Source: Rhodothermales bacterium (GTDB taxonomy: Bacteria; Bacteroidota; Rhodothermia; Rhodothermales; UBA10348). From it: a stretch of 64,000 bases of DNA. This document shows, piece after piece, positions 8,659-17,370 of this stretch. Both the position numbers and the translations under genes were made by a program. Below the pieces are notes generated by a model. That model saw nothing but the letters and a program-made list of their open reading frames with translations. It was not told where the DNA came from and did no database searches. Location: positions 1-64,000 of the forward strand of contig JANQQV010000015.1 in NCBI GenBank assembly GCA_028284865.1, in the 5' to 3' direction. Numbering within the stretch: the first letter of the stretch is position 1; each line of letters begins with the position of its first letter.

Positions 8659-10440
8659 TCAGTGGACCGAGATCGTCCAAGACATACGTGCCTGGACCTG
8701 GCCGTGATTGCGCAGCTCCTGCCGCAGCATTTCAAGCTGGGCATCGGGCTGGTTCGCCCATCCCATCCACGTTGAGATCGTGCGGGCCGCAACCGTCGAC
8801 GTCGTGCCAAGCTGTTCGAAGAAGGTCGGCGTTGTCGGGTAGCTGACCAACATGAGGTCATCCATGGAGAGGCCCGCCGCTTCGGCAGCACGCTCGACGG
8901 CGACGTCCATGCCTCCAAGCTCATCGACCAGGCCGACATCCAGGGCATCCGTTCCCGTCCATACGCGTCCTCGAGCAATCTCGTGAACCTGTTCTTTCGT
9001 CAGGCCGCGAGCGTCAGCAACCTTCTGCAGGAAAGCATCATAGGTCAGATCTGTGAACCGCTCGAGCGAGGCCCGTTCGGCCCGGGTCCAGGTCCGATAC
9101 CCGGAGAACATGTCCGCAGAAGGACCACTTTCTACTGTATCGAAGGACAACCCGAGACGGTCTTCAAGCGGTGCGCTGATGTCGAAGAACATCGAGAACA
9201 CGCCGATCGAGCCGGTGAGTGTCGTGGATTCAGCAACGATGTGTTCGCCACCGGTGGCAATCCAGTACCCGCCGCTGGCAGCAAGATCTCCCATGGAGAT
9301 GATGACCGGCATGGACTCCGAGGTGATCTCGATCTCGCGCAGCATGGCATCCGCGGCCGGGGCGAGTCCGCCTGGAGAATCCACGCGCACAACCATGGCC
9401 TGTACGCCGCGGCGCTCACGAGCGGTGCGGATGGCCTTGATGATGCTGTCCGATCCAGACATGGATCCGGTCGGGACCAAACCACCGGAATCGGAGGAGC
9501 CTGCCATGATCGTTCCGCTGATGTGAACCACGGCGATCCGGTTGTTTGAAGTGGCCGATCGAACCTGGGACGAATAGGCTGACAAGGTGACGGTGGTCAA
9601 GTCGTCCTCGGCGTCGTTTCCGATGGCAACGGAAATCCGCTCCCGGACCTCATCATTGAACAAAAGAGCATCGATCAAGCCGTTCTCATGAGCATCTACC
9701 GCTGAAAACAGGACATCGTTATCCATCATGCGCTCAACTTCGTTCGCCTCCATGCCCCGGGCATCACCCACGGCATTCACGAACAGACTCTCGACATCGT
9801 CGATGTACGCCTGCAATTGCTCACGATTCTCATCGCTGAGGGATTCGCGCGTATACGGCTCTACCGCTCCCTTGTAGTCCCCGGCGCGAATGATGATGGG
9901 TTCGACGCCAAGCTTGTCGAACGCACCTTTGTAGAACATGGAGGTCATCGCGAAGCCATTGAATTCAAAGATGGCTTCCGGGTCCAAGAAAATGCTGTCT
10001 GCAGCGGAAGCGAGGAAATACTCCGACTCGCCCATGTAGAAATTTCGACCGGACGCAATGACCGGTTTGCCGCTGGCTTTGAAGTCCTCGATGGATCGCT
10101 TGATGGCTTCCAGGGTCGCCCAGGATTCGGTCAGACCAAACGGACGGACCCAAAGCGCTTCGATACGGTCATCCTCGGCCGCTTCAGCAAGCGCGCGGCG
10201 AATGTCGTGCACATCCACGGCGGATTCGCCCATCAGTACCTGGGTAAGCGGGTCTCCTGACACCTGCTCGGGAATGGCTCCCGAGAGGTCCATGACCAGA
10301 ACAGATCCGGATCGGACAGGAGGCTGGGAGTCTCCAGCTGCCGCCAGCGCGATCAGGAAGAGGAAACCGAAAAACATCAGGACGCCGAATGCCAGCAGGG
10401 CTCCAAGCGTGGATGCAGTAAGGACTTTGAGGAACTTCAT
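8659..10440 (-). CDS. sppA: Signal peptide peptidase SppA, 67K type, 593 aa
   Basis: Inner-membrane serine protease that degrades cleaved signal peptides. A single N-terminal membrane anchor covers residues about 8-35. The two tandem S49 domains of the 67K form are both present. The catalytic Lys190 lies in the N-terminal domain (AGDYKGAVEPYTR) and the nucleophile Ser389 in the C-terminal domain (MGDLAASGGYW), matching the Lys/Ser dyad split of the long SppA. Length is typical for the E. coli-type double-domain enzyme. Start ATG at 10440; the signal anchor begins immediately. The next gene upstream runs divergently, with about 145 bp between them. Confidence 0.93.
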   Translation of the reverse strand: MKFLKVLTASTLGALLAFGVLMFFGFLFLIALAAAGDSQPPVRSGSVLVMDLSGAIPEQVSGDPLTQVLMGESAVDVHDIRRALAEAAEDDRIEALWVRPFGLTESWATLEAIKRSIEDFKASGKPVIASGRNFYMGESEYFLASAADSIFLDPEAIFEFNGFAMTSMFYKGAFDKLGVEPIIIRAGDYKGAVEPYTRESLSDENREQLQAYIDDVESLFVNAVGDARGMEANEVERMMDNDVLFSAVDAHENGLIDALLFNDEVRERISVAIGNDAEDDLTTVTLSAYSSQVRSATSNNRIAVVHISGTIMAGSSDSGGLVPTGSMSGSDSIIKAIRTARERRGVQAMVVRVDSPGGLAPAADAMLREIEITSESMPVIISMGDLAASGGYWIATGGEHIVAESTTLTGSIGVFSMFFDISAPLEDRLGLSFDTVESGPSADMFSGYRTWTRAERASLERFTDLTYDAFLQKVADARGLTKEQVHEIARGRVWTGTDALDVGLVDELGGMDVAVERAAEAAGLSMDDLMLVSYPTTPTFFEQLGTTSTVAARTISTWMGWANQPDAQLEMLRQELRNHGQVQARMSWTISVH

Positions 10441-10587
10441 TCTATCCAGGGGCGATTCAGGGAGGGAGGCATAACGCCGAGTCGTGTCGGACGTTCTCGG
10501 GATGACCGGGTTGCGATCCTTAGAGTCGCGGCCGTGCCAATCATTTCTTTTTCACTCGGACTACGCTCAGAGACGGCAGAATCACTC

Positions 10588-11052
10588 ATGTTTGATCAAC
10601 TGGCCGAGTATACCATTCCCGTTCTGCACCCGGTTTTGGTCCACTTCCCGATCGCACTTTCGATTGTGGCCGTGGTGACCGCGTTGTTTTGGGTGATCCG
10701 TGCCAAGACATCCTGGTGGAAGGCGACCCTGTTCCTGGAGATTATGGCGTTGGTCGGCGCCATCGTGGCGGTGCGAACAGGTGACGTGATGCGCGATCAG
10801 AGCGAAGGGGTCATGATAGTCGATCAGTTCGTGGATCTGCATGAGACGATGGGAGATTGCTCCATTTGGCTTCTGGTTGTTGCGATCGTCTTGCTGGTCG
10901 CCATGCGTTGGATCGGTGTCCGGGAGACAAAGCATGCAGGTGTCCGGCTGCGCTGGCGACTGATCGCCTTCATCGCCGTTTTGAGCGCAGCTGTCCTGAC
11001 TGGAATCACGGGTCACATTGGTGGCCTCATGACCTGGGGCGTGCCTGTTTGA
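10588..11052 (+). CDS. DUF2231 membrane protein, 154 aa
   Basis: Small integral membrane protein with about four transmembrane helices and the DUF2231 signature HPVLVHFPIAL near its N-terminus, followed by a conserved-type His in DLHETMG and a final GHIGGLMTWG. Function of the family is not known; related proteins resemble quinol/haem-binding membrane modules. I chose ATG at 10588 because it puts HPVLVHFP at about residue 13, as in the family; an in-frame ATG at 10534 would add 18 residues. Divergent from sppA. A long inverted repeat follows the gene at 11114-11159. Confidence 0.82.
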   Translation: MFDQLAEYTIPVLHPVLVHFPIALSIVAVVTALFWVIRAKTSWWKATLFLEIMALVGAIVAVRTGDVMRDQSEGVMIVDQFVDLHETMGDCSIWLLVVAIVLLVAMRWIGVRETKHAGVRLRWRLIAFIAVLSAAVLTGITGHIGGLMTWGVPV

Positions 11053-11113
11053 TGTGGCTGCGTCCTGGCATGGAGCGGGCGATTTGATCGCCTCTGTTTG
11101 GCCCGTAGTGCCA

Positions 11114-11159
11114 CGTGCAGGCTGATCACTATTGTGGACGCTTTCCCGCGGCCTGCACG
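11114..11159. repeat. Intergenic inverted repeat, possible structured RNA element
   Basis: A perfect 9-bp arm, CGTGCAGGC at 11114-11122, pairs with GCCTGCACG at 11151-11159 around a 28-nt loop. Part of the loop can itself pair (CGC TTTCCC GCG, 11140-11151 region). It lies about 60 bp after the DUF2231 stop and 130 bp before the next start. There is no T-run after it, so it is not a classic intrinsic terminator. It could be an RNA stability element or an operator. Confidence 0.4.
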
Positions 11160-11288
11160 GCGTAGAAGGCACTTTCAAGGAGTGAATCGCCCCGAATCAT
11201 CGTCGTGAGGGGCTGGCACGTTTTTGTCTAGGGTTTGAGCAGGGTCCGTTTCTCAGCAATCCATGAGGAACACGGAAAGGTGACGCCA

Positions 11289-12848
11289 ATGCTCAAACAC
11301 ATTACCAATCGATTAGAATCTCTCTTCAGGCGACGCGGCGAATACGTACCCGTTCGCGTACGCAATCTGTTTACCATCGCCGTTCTCGGAATGGCCTTGG
11401 CCGTGGTGTCACCAACGGATGTCCTCGCGCAACGCGGAAGCACAAGCAAAGGGAAGACCGAGCGTTCGGAGCGCTCGTCCAGCCGTTCGGTCAAGAAATC
11501 GAATGATCGTTCGTCGAAGGCTCGTTCCAGTCGTGCGACGCGGACTGAGAGTCGGGTGAACACCGCTAAATCAGTGGGCCGCGCGATTCAGTCGGCTCGC
11601 AACAGCGTCAAGCGCGGCAATAGTCGCAGCAGCGATACGAGACGAACGAACTCGGGCGCAGTCAGGAATCAGGATGCTCGCACGTCGGGAAATCGGAGTT
11701 CCGGCACTCGAAGTTCGGATAGCCGGGGTTCGGATAATCGAGGCACCCGCAGTTCAGGCACCAGAAGTTCGGACAGCCGGAATTCAGACAGCCGCTCCGT
11801 GCGCGATCAGGACAACCGTCGAGTTGGCAACGACAGCAATCGCAATCGCTCCAGCGCGACACGGGCGAACAGGCCGGTGACGTCCGGTCGTACGGGCGCA
11901 CGCGTTCTTGATCGCTCTGACAATGGTCGCGTGGCCGCTGCCCGGGGCGCTTCCAGAACGTCTCGCGATCGCAACATCGTGATCGACGGCCGTCGCGCAC
12001 GGCTGACCCTTCCAGGTGTTCGGGCGAACTGGCGCTCGTACGGAGACCGGCATGTCCGATTCCGGACCCGGATCCATGTGACGCCGAAGCGCTACTACCG
12101 GCCGCACAATCGTATCTCGGTCCACATCGCGTGGCCTTGGAAAGTGCGCTACCACCGTCACTGGTCTCCGCGATATCGCTACCGTCAGGTCGTGATCGTG
12201 CGCTCGGACTGGGATCGCTCCCATCGGGCCAGTCGCATCGAAATGGAGACCACGTATCGTCACAAGGTGCGCTTCGCTACGGACCAGTATGCAGTCCTGG
12301 ATATCGACATCGAGCAGGTCGCGCTCTATGACAACGGTCGCTACTTCGGCATGGTCGATCGGATTCCTGCCCATCTGTCCAGCGTCGAAGCAACCGTTTT
12401 CCGCAACGGCGACATCGCTTTCGATCGGGACATCTTCCTCGTTGGTGATCGACGCTCAGGCTTCGAGATCATCTCGACGCCGTTCTACGACGGATATGCG
12501 GGACAGGGCTATCGCTATGGCGACGACATGCGGGTGGGTCAGGTTGACTTGCGGCGCAATCGGGTCCGGACGAAAGGCTACAGCCGTCTGTTCGATCCAC
12601 GGCGCTGGCAGGGTTTCACGCCCATCAGCTTGCTTCCGGAAGATGATGGCTGGTTGTGGGATTTCGGTGCTGACGCGATCAGTGCTGCCTACGACGACTA
12701 CGATGCCTACTACGGCTTCGGCGCTGGATTGAGTGGCCGCTATCAGTCGCGCGATGCCTACGAGGCCCAGAGCAACTACGCCTATGAAACGGCATTCGGT
12801 GCCCAGTTCAATGTCGAACGCACCGCATCCATTCGGCGGGTCGAATAG
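11289..12848 (+). CDS. Exported Arg/Ser/Asn/Asp-repeat protein, 519 aa, unknown function
   Basis: No family recognised. The ATG at 11289 follows a good ribosome binding site (GGAAAGGTG, about 11274-11282) and leads into an unusually long charged N-region and a hydrophobic segment (residues about 25-43) ending near VLAQ, consistent with export. Residues about 49-230 are low complexity: degenerate short units such as SSGTRSSDSRGSDNRG, very rich in Arg, Ser, Asn, Asp, Thr and Gly. The second half is different, rich in Arg, Tyr, Trp and His (RYYRPHN, WPWKVRYHRHW), then a better-ordered region with GRYFGMVDRIP and VEATVFRNGD. The protein is strongly basic. A strong terminator follows. It could be an envelope or matrix protein binding an acidic polymer; that is inference. 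Confidence 0.75.
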   Translation: MLKHITNRLESLFRRRGEYVPVRVRNLFTIAVLGMALAVVSPTDVLAQRGSTSKGKTERSERSSSRSVKKSNDRSSKARSSRATRTESRVNTAKSVGRAIQSARNSVKRGNSRSSDTRRTNSGAVRNQDARTSGNRSSGTRSSDSRGSDNRGTRSSGTRSSDSRNSDSRSVRDQDNRRVGNDSNRNRSSATRANRPVTSGRTGARVLDRSDNGRVAAARGASRTSRDRNIVIDGRRARLTLPGVRANWRSYGDRHVRFRTRIHVTPKRYYRPHNRISVHIAWPWKVRYHRHWSPRYRYRQVVIVRSDWDRSHRASRIEMETTYRHKVRFATDQYAVLDIDIEQVALYDNGRYFGMVDRIPAHLSSVEATVFRNGDIAFDRDIFLVGDRRSGFEIISTPFYDGYAGQGYRYGDDMRVGQVDLRRNRVRTKGYSRLFDPRRWQGFTPISLLPEDDGWLWDFGADAISAAYDDYDAYYGFGAGLSGRYQSRDAYEAQSNYAYETAFGAQFNVERTASIRRVE

Positions 12849-12880
12849 CGGACCCTGAGTATTCGATTCGTCGGACGAAA

Positions 12881-12911
12881 GGGCCGCCTCCTTCGGGAGG
12901 CGGCCCTCTTT
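12881..12911 (+). terminator. Intrinsic terminator
   Basis: A perfect 10-bp GC-rich stem (GGGCCGCCTC at 12881-12890 with GAGGCGGCCC at 12897-12906) with a CTTCGG loop, followed by TCTTTCG. It lies 32 bp after the repeat-protein stop and isolates it from hrcA. Confidence 0.85.
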
Positions 12912-13028
12912 CGTTGGGTCCGTCGGGAGCGGTTGATGCTGCGCTTTGAAAACTGGGTAAAGGGAAACCCTTGAGCCCCGTTTCCGGTTTGACGACGGTC
13001 CAGAAAAGCATCTTCACCCCGGACTCGC

Positions 13029-14123
13029 GTGACTCTGTCCACCTCATCCAACCTCTCCGGTTTGACCCGCGGCTTGACTCCTCGCCAGCGCAATGTGTTG
13101 CGTATGGTGGTGAAGCTGTTTGTTGAAACGGCCGGGCCTGTAGGATCCAGGGCACTCAAGGAGCGATTCGATCTGGGATGGAGCACGGCAACTATCCGGA
13201 ACACGATGAGTGAACTGGAAGGGCGGGGTTTCCTGATGCACACGCATACATCGTCAGGACGCGTCCCGACAGACCTGGGATATCGCGCATTCGTCGCTGA
13301 ACTCATGGATGCGGCTGTGTTGGAGGAGCGTGAGCGAGTGTACCTACAGGCTGAGTTGTCCGCACTCCAGGAGGACACGGAAGCGCTCATCAAGGAGAGC
13401 TCCCGATTGTTGGCGCAGCTCGCCCAGCTCCTGGGAGTTGTGTTGAGCCCCCGACTAAATAACGGTATCCTCCAGCGGCTGGATATCGTGCCGGTCAGCT
13501 CAGGTCGGCTGTTGTTTGTAGTCAGTGTTGAGGGCGGCTATATCCGCACCATCGTTCTCCAGGTTGGCTCGGAATTGAAGCCGGATCAGTTGGGACGTCT
13601 GGTATCGCTGCTCAACGAACGCTTGGCTGGTCTGACGTTGGATGAAATCCGCCGCACGTGCATTCCCCGCATTCGGGACCTTGCTTCGGATGACATGGGT
13701 ATCGTTCAGTTGATCCTCAATCGAAGCGCAGATCTGTTTTCGGACGAACCCGATCGACGTACCGTCCAGTTTGACGGGACGCCGTTCATGCTCAGCCAAC
13801 CGGAGTTTTCCGGAGCTGGAAACGCGCGGAATTTGATCAGCCTGCTCGATGACCGATCGCATGTGATCCGCCTGATGGAAGACGAGGTCGAGCCCCTGTC
13901 TGGAAAGGCACACGTAAAGATTGGGTACCGACCGGAAGATCGGGCGGGTGACGAAGAGAGCACGGCCATCTCGATTGTGGCCGCGCCGTATCTGGTCAGC
14001 AATCTCAGAGGAACGATCGGGGTTATTGGCCCAACACGCATGAATTATGCCCGCGCCGTTGCGCTGGTTGAAGGGATGGCCACCTTGATGAGCCTGTCCC
14101 ATTCGCGTTCCCACCTTGCCTAG
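13029..14123 (+). CDS. hrcA: Heat-inducible transcription repressor HrcA, 364 aa
   Basis: Repressor of class I heat-shock genes through the CIRCE operator. The N-terminal winged helix is recognisable (LTPRQRNVLRMVV, VGSRALKERFDLGWSTATIRNTMSELE in family terms), followed by HTHTSSGRVPTDLGYR and the GAF-like regulatory domain with an inserted segment; the C-terminal VIGPTRMNYARAVALV is the family signature. Start is GTG at 13029, giving the usual N-terminus. It is the first gene of hrcA-grpE-dnaJ. I looked for a CIRCE sequence (TTAGCACTC-N9-GAGTGCTAA) upstream and did not see one, so this operon may not be autoregulated through a standard CIRCE. Confidence 0.93.
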   Translation: MTLSTSSNLSGLTRGLTPRQRNVLRMVVKLFVETAGPVGSRALKERFDLGWSTATIRNTMSELEGRGFLMHTHTSSGRVPTDLGYRAFVAELMDAAVLEERERVYLQAELSALQEDTEALIKESSRLLAQLAQLLGVVLSPRLNNGILQRLDIVPVSSGRLLFVVSVEGGYIRTIVLQVGSELKPDQLGRLVSLLNERLAGLTLDEIRRTCIPRIRDLASDDMGIVQLILNRSADLFSDEPDRRTVQFDGTPFMLSQPEFSGAGNARNLISLLDDRSHVIRLMEDEVEPLSGKAHVKIGYRPEDRAGDEESTAISIVAAPYLVSNLRGTIGVIGPTRMNYARAVALVEGMATLMSLSHSRSHLA

Positions 14124-14176
14124 GGAGCGAATCATCATTCAGAATCGGCAGGAAGCTGCCACCAACGACTGTAGAC

Positions 14177-14788
14177 ATGAGCGAAAAGGAAATGGAACCG
14201 GTTGAAGCAGGTGCCGCGTCTGACGAGGGTGCCGCGGAAGGCCGTGGATCCGAGGAGAATGGGGACCGGGATGCGGTCATTGAAGCCATTGACGAGCTGG
14301 CCGATCGTGCTGTTGAGATCGAACGACTCAATAATGAGTTGGGCCAGGCGACCGATCAGTTAAAACGTCAGGCGGCGGAGTTCCAGAATTATCGTCGTCG
14401 CACCGAGCAGGAGAAAGCGCAGTCGGTCACCTTGGGCAAAAGCCTGGTCATCACCAGTCTGCTGGAGATCATCGATGATTTCGAGCGGTCCCTCGAGGCA
14501 ACGAACAAGGCGGAACAGGACGTGGAAGGCGAATTGTCTCCTACGTATCAATCCCTGAAAAACGGCGTAGACCTGGTTTATCAGAAGTTGAAAGGAGAAT
14601 TGACCCGGTTGGGTGTCGAGCCCATTGAGGCGATTGGATTGCCTTTCAACGAGGACCTGCACGAGGCCATGATGCAGCAGCCTGCTGCGGAAGGGGAGGA
14701 AGCAGGAATCGTTCTCACCGAAATCCAGCGGGGATACCGCATGGGAGATCGTGTACTCCGGCACGCCCGGGTCATCGTCTCCAGTTGA
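14177..14788 (+). CDS. grpE: Nucleotide exchange factor GrpE, 203 aa
   Basis: Co-chaperone that releases ADP from DnaK. The acidic, Gly/Glu-rich N-terminal tail (about residues 1-45) precedes a long coiled coil, then the signature [14 protein letters not shown] and [14 protein letters not shown], and the C-terminal beta domain with [14 protein letters not shown] and [17 protein letters not shown]. All family landmarks are in place. It lies 53 bp after hrcA and its stop is separated from the dnaJ ATG by a single base, so the two are translationally linked. Confidence 0.95.
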   Translation: MSEKEMEPVEAGAASDEGAAEGRGSEENGDRDAVIEAIDELADRAVEIERLNNELGQATDQLKRQAAEFQNYRRRTEQEKAQSVTLGKSLVITSLLEIIDDFERSLEATNKAEQDVEGELSPTYQSLKNGVDLVYQKLKGELTRLGVEPIEAIGLPFNEDLHEAMMQQPAAEGEEAGIVLTEIQRGYRMGDRVLRHARVIVSS

Positions 14789-14789
14789 T

Positions 14790-15953
14790 ATGAGAGATTA
14801 CTACGACATTCTGGGCGTTGATCGCGGTGCTGACGCCGATCAGATCAAAAAGGCCTACCGCAAACTGGCTCTCAAGTACCATCCGGATCGCAATCCTGAT
14901 GACAAGGAGGCAGAAGAGAAGTTCAAGGAAGCGGCCGAGGCCTACGAGGTGCTTTCCGATCCATCCAAGCGCCAGCGGTATAATCAGTTCGGACACGCGG
15001 GCGTTCGTGGTGCAGCTGGAGGTGGTGGTCAAGGCTTCCAGGACATCAACGACATTTTCAGCGCGTTCAGTGACATATTCGGAAGCGGCGGCAGCATCTT
15101 CGATGAGATGTTCGGAGGAGCACGTGGAGGAGGCCGGACGCGCCGACAGGGTCGTCCCGGGAATGATCTGCGAATCAAACTCCCGCTGTCGCTGGAAGAA
15201 ATTGCCGAAGGGACCGAGAAGAAGATCAAGGTCCGCAAGTTCATCGAGTGCGAGACGTGCACCGGGAAAGGCGTAGAGAACGAGGCAACCGACTTCGAAA
15301 CGTGCGGTACGTGCCAGGGGGCGGGAGAAGTACGTCAGGTATCACGATCGGTGTTCGGGCAATTCGTCAATGTGGCTCCCTGCCCGACGTGCCGTGGTGA
15401 AGGCCGCATCATCAAGAACCCGTGTTCGGAGTGCGGTGGCGAAGGCCGCATGAAAGGAGAGGAGACCATCAATATCACGGTCCCTGCTGGCGTCCTCGAA
15501 GGCCACTACCTGACGCTGCGGGGTGCTGGCAATGCCGGTCAGCGCGGAGGAGCCCCTGGAGATCTGCGCGTGGAGATCGAGGAGAAGAAGCACGAAGACT
15601 TTACCCGAGATGGCCTCGACATCTATCACGAGCTGCACATCTCGATTCCCGAAGCCACACTGGGCACGGAAGTCGACGTTCCGACGCTCAAAGGACGAGC
15701 TCGCTTGCAGATCGATCCGGGAATCCAGTCCGGAAAGATCCTGCGCATGCGCGAACGTGGAATTCCCGATATCGAGTCCTCCCGCCGGGGTGACCAGATG
15801 GTTCGCGTACACGTCTGGATACCGACCCGTCTCACCGATGAAGAGCGCTCGACCATGGAGAATCTCAAGGATGCGGAAAACTTTCAGCCGGACCCTTCCT
15901 CATTGGCTGATCGCAAAGGATTTTTCTCCCGCGTGAAGGATGTGTTCTCATGA
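14790..15953 (+). CDS. dnaJ: Molecular chaperone DnaJ, 387 aa
   Basis: Hsp40 co-chaperone of DnaK. J domain with HPD at residues 31-33, a Gly/Phe-rich linker at about 75-120 containing DIFGSGG, then a zinc-finger domain with four CxxCxGxG repeats ([32 protein letters not shown]), and the C-terminal substrate-binding domains. Class I (full) DnaJ. ATG at 14790 is the family start. dnaK is not in the window, so the chaperone partner must be encoded elsewhere. The stop overlaps the start of the flavin reductase gene by 4 nt (ATGA). Confidence 0.97.
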   Translation: MRDYYDILGVDRGADADQIKKAYRKLALKYHPDRNPDDKEAEEKFKEAAEAYEVLSDPSKRQRYNQFGHAGVRGAAGGGGQGFQDINDIFSAFSDIFGSGGSIFDEMFGGARGGGRTRRQGRPGNDLRIKLPLSLEEIAEGTEKKIKVRKFIECETCTGKGVENEATDFETCGTCQGAGEVRQVSRSVFGQFVNVAPCPTCRGEGRIIKNPCSECGGEGRMKGEETINITVPAGVLEGHYLTLRGAGNAGQRGGAPGDLRVEIEEKKHEDFTRDGLDIYHELHISIPEATLGTEVDVPTLKGRARLQIDPGIQSGKILRMRERGIPDIESSRRGDQMVRVHVWIPTRLTDEERSTMENLKDAENFQPDPSSLADRKGFFSRVKDVFS

Positions 15954-16480
15954 GCGAAACCGAACGCACTCCAGTTGATGCTGAGACCTTCCGTCGAGGC
16001 ATGCGACACGTCCCAACTGTTGTCACCATCGTGACCTTCGATGCCGACCAGGCACCGTGTGGTGTGACCATTGGATCATTCGTGAGCCTGTCCTTGGAGC
16101 CGCCCCTCATCTGCTTCAACATCAAGAAGGATTCCAGCATCCACGATGAAATCGTAGCGACTGATCGCTACCTGATTCACGTGCTTCGGGATGACCAGGC
16201 GGAAGTGTCAGATCGGTTCGCTGATCCAGATCGGTCCACCCGCGATCAGTTGGATGGCTCTCAGACCGAACCGGGCCCAGACGGCATCCCCACGCTGCGG
16301 GATTACCTGGTCCGATTCGACTGTAGTCGCACGCAGATCCATGATGGTGGAGATCATTCGATCATACTGGCGTGTGTCGAGGGCATCGACGAAGGCGGTC
16401 CAGCGCGTCCAATCGTCTACCATCAGCGCGCTTATCACGCAGTAGGCACTCAGGTCGCCGACCGGAATCTTCCAGGCTGA
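15950..16480 (+). CDS. Flavin reductase family (FMN-binding split barrel) protein, 176 aa
   Basis: NAD(P)H:flavin oxidoreductase-like protein. The FMN-binding signature is seen in [31 protein letters not shown] and the following SSIHDEI; family members reduce FMN/FAD to supply monooxygenases or act as small reductases. Length matches. It is the last gene of the hrcA-grpE-dnaJ transcript, overlapping dnaJ by 4 nt, so it would be co-expressed with heat-shock genes; no functional link is established. It converges with the TIGR02757 gene, 19 bp away. Confidence 0.88.
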   Translation: MSETERTPVDAETFRRGMRHVPTVVTIVTFDADQAPCGVTIGSFVSLSLEPPLICFNIKKDSSIHDEIVATDRYLIHVLRDDQAEVSDRFADPDRSTRDQLDGSQTEPGPDGIPTLRDYLVRFDCSRTQIHDGGDHSIILACVEGIDEGGPARPIVYHQRAYHAVGTQVADRNLPG

Positions 16481-16499
16481 CAGGCTGATGCTCGGACAA

Positions 16500-17318
16500 T
16501 CAGGTTGATCGGGACGTGGACGCCTCCAGCGGCTCCAGAGTCTCCCCGGCAGAGCCTGTCCCAAAGAACGCGAAGTCGTATTTGCATGGATCGTCTGGAT
16601 CCAGTTTTCGACAAGCTTCGGTCAACTCCTGTGCAGCTCGCCAGTCGTTCGATTTACGGGTGAGCATACCTGCGGCCCGGGCCTGTGTCCCGGAATGCAC
16701 GTCCAACGGCAAGATCAGGTCGCGCGGCTCGATGCACGTCCATTGCCCGAAATCCACGGGCCCGGGCCGCACCATCCACCGCAAGTACATATTGATGCGT
16801 TTGCAGGCACTACCTGTTGAAGGGCGTGCCACGTGTTTTCGCATGCGTGTTGGTCGACCGGGAACGGCATCCAGAATGGTGTTCGAAAAAGACTCGATGC
16901 CGCTCCGTACAGGATCATCAGACGACAGACCGCGAGCGAAAAGGGATTCGAGGGATTCCGATCGCAGTAGATCCTTCAGCGCCAGGACCAGGCCAACAAG
17001 GTCCTGCTCATTGAATGTGCGGTGCTTGAACCCTGACAGTTTCGGACCATCCCGACTGGTATCGAAGTCCCGTACGAACTGATACGGTCGGAATCCGAAC
17101 CGGTCACACAACTCTGCCAGCTTTCGAAGCATGATGTCGCGTCGTCCCCAGGCGAGGATGGCCGCGAACAATCCGATCAGCTCCCGATCAGACGGATCAT
17201 CAAACGCATGAGGAATGGATATGGGGTCATCCTCAATGAACTCGATGCGCTCGTACCGCTTCACCAGCGGATCCAGATAAGCGTTGAGGGACTTCGTTTC
17301 CAGAGGGCTTTGCTCCAT
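16500..17318 (-). CDS. TIGR02757 (DUF2400) family protein, 272 aa
   Basis: Conserved protein of unknown function found mainly in Bacteroidota and related phyla. Family landmarks seen: an N-terminal YLDPLVKRY, DDPISIPHAF, the GLFAAILAWGRRD segment, GFKHRTFN, and KRINMYLRWMVR with GPVDFG near the C-terminus. The last part resembles a helix-hairpin-helix DNA-glycosylase-like fold (PLDVHSGTQAR), which is inference from motif resemblance. Start ATG at 17318; 52 bp separate it from the stop of the threonine dehydratase gene in the same direction. Confidence 0.88.
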   Translation of the reverse strand: MEQSPLETKSLNAYLDPLVKRYERIEFIEDDPISIPHAFDDPSDRELIGLFAAILAWGRRDIMLRKLAELCDRFGFRPYQFVRDFDTSRDGPKLSGFKHRTFNEQDLVGLVLALKDLLRSESLESLFARGLSSDDPVRSGIESFSNTILDAVPGRPTRMRKHVARPSTGSACKRINMYLRWMVRPGPVDFGQWTCIEPRDLILPLDVHSGTQARAAGMLTRKSNDWRAAQELTEACRKLDPDDPCKYDFAFFGTGSAGETLEPLEASTSRST

Positions 17319-17370
17319 GGCGTTTCAGTGCTGGCCGACCCCAAAACGGATGCTGATGAATGCAGCCCGC

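Noticed and set aside
11214-11229. TGGCAC followed by a T-run, like a sigma-54 promoter
   Set aside because: The -12 element lacks the required GC, so the match is incomplete.
12900-13028. CIRCE operator upstream of hrcA
   Set aside because: No TTAGCACTC-N9-GAGTGCTAA pattern was found by eye.
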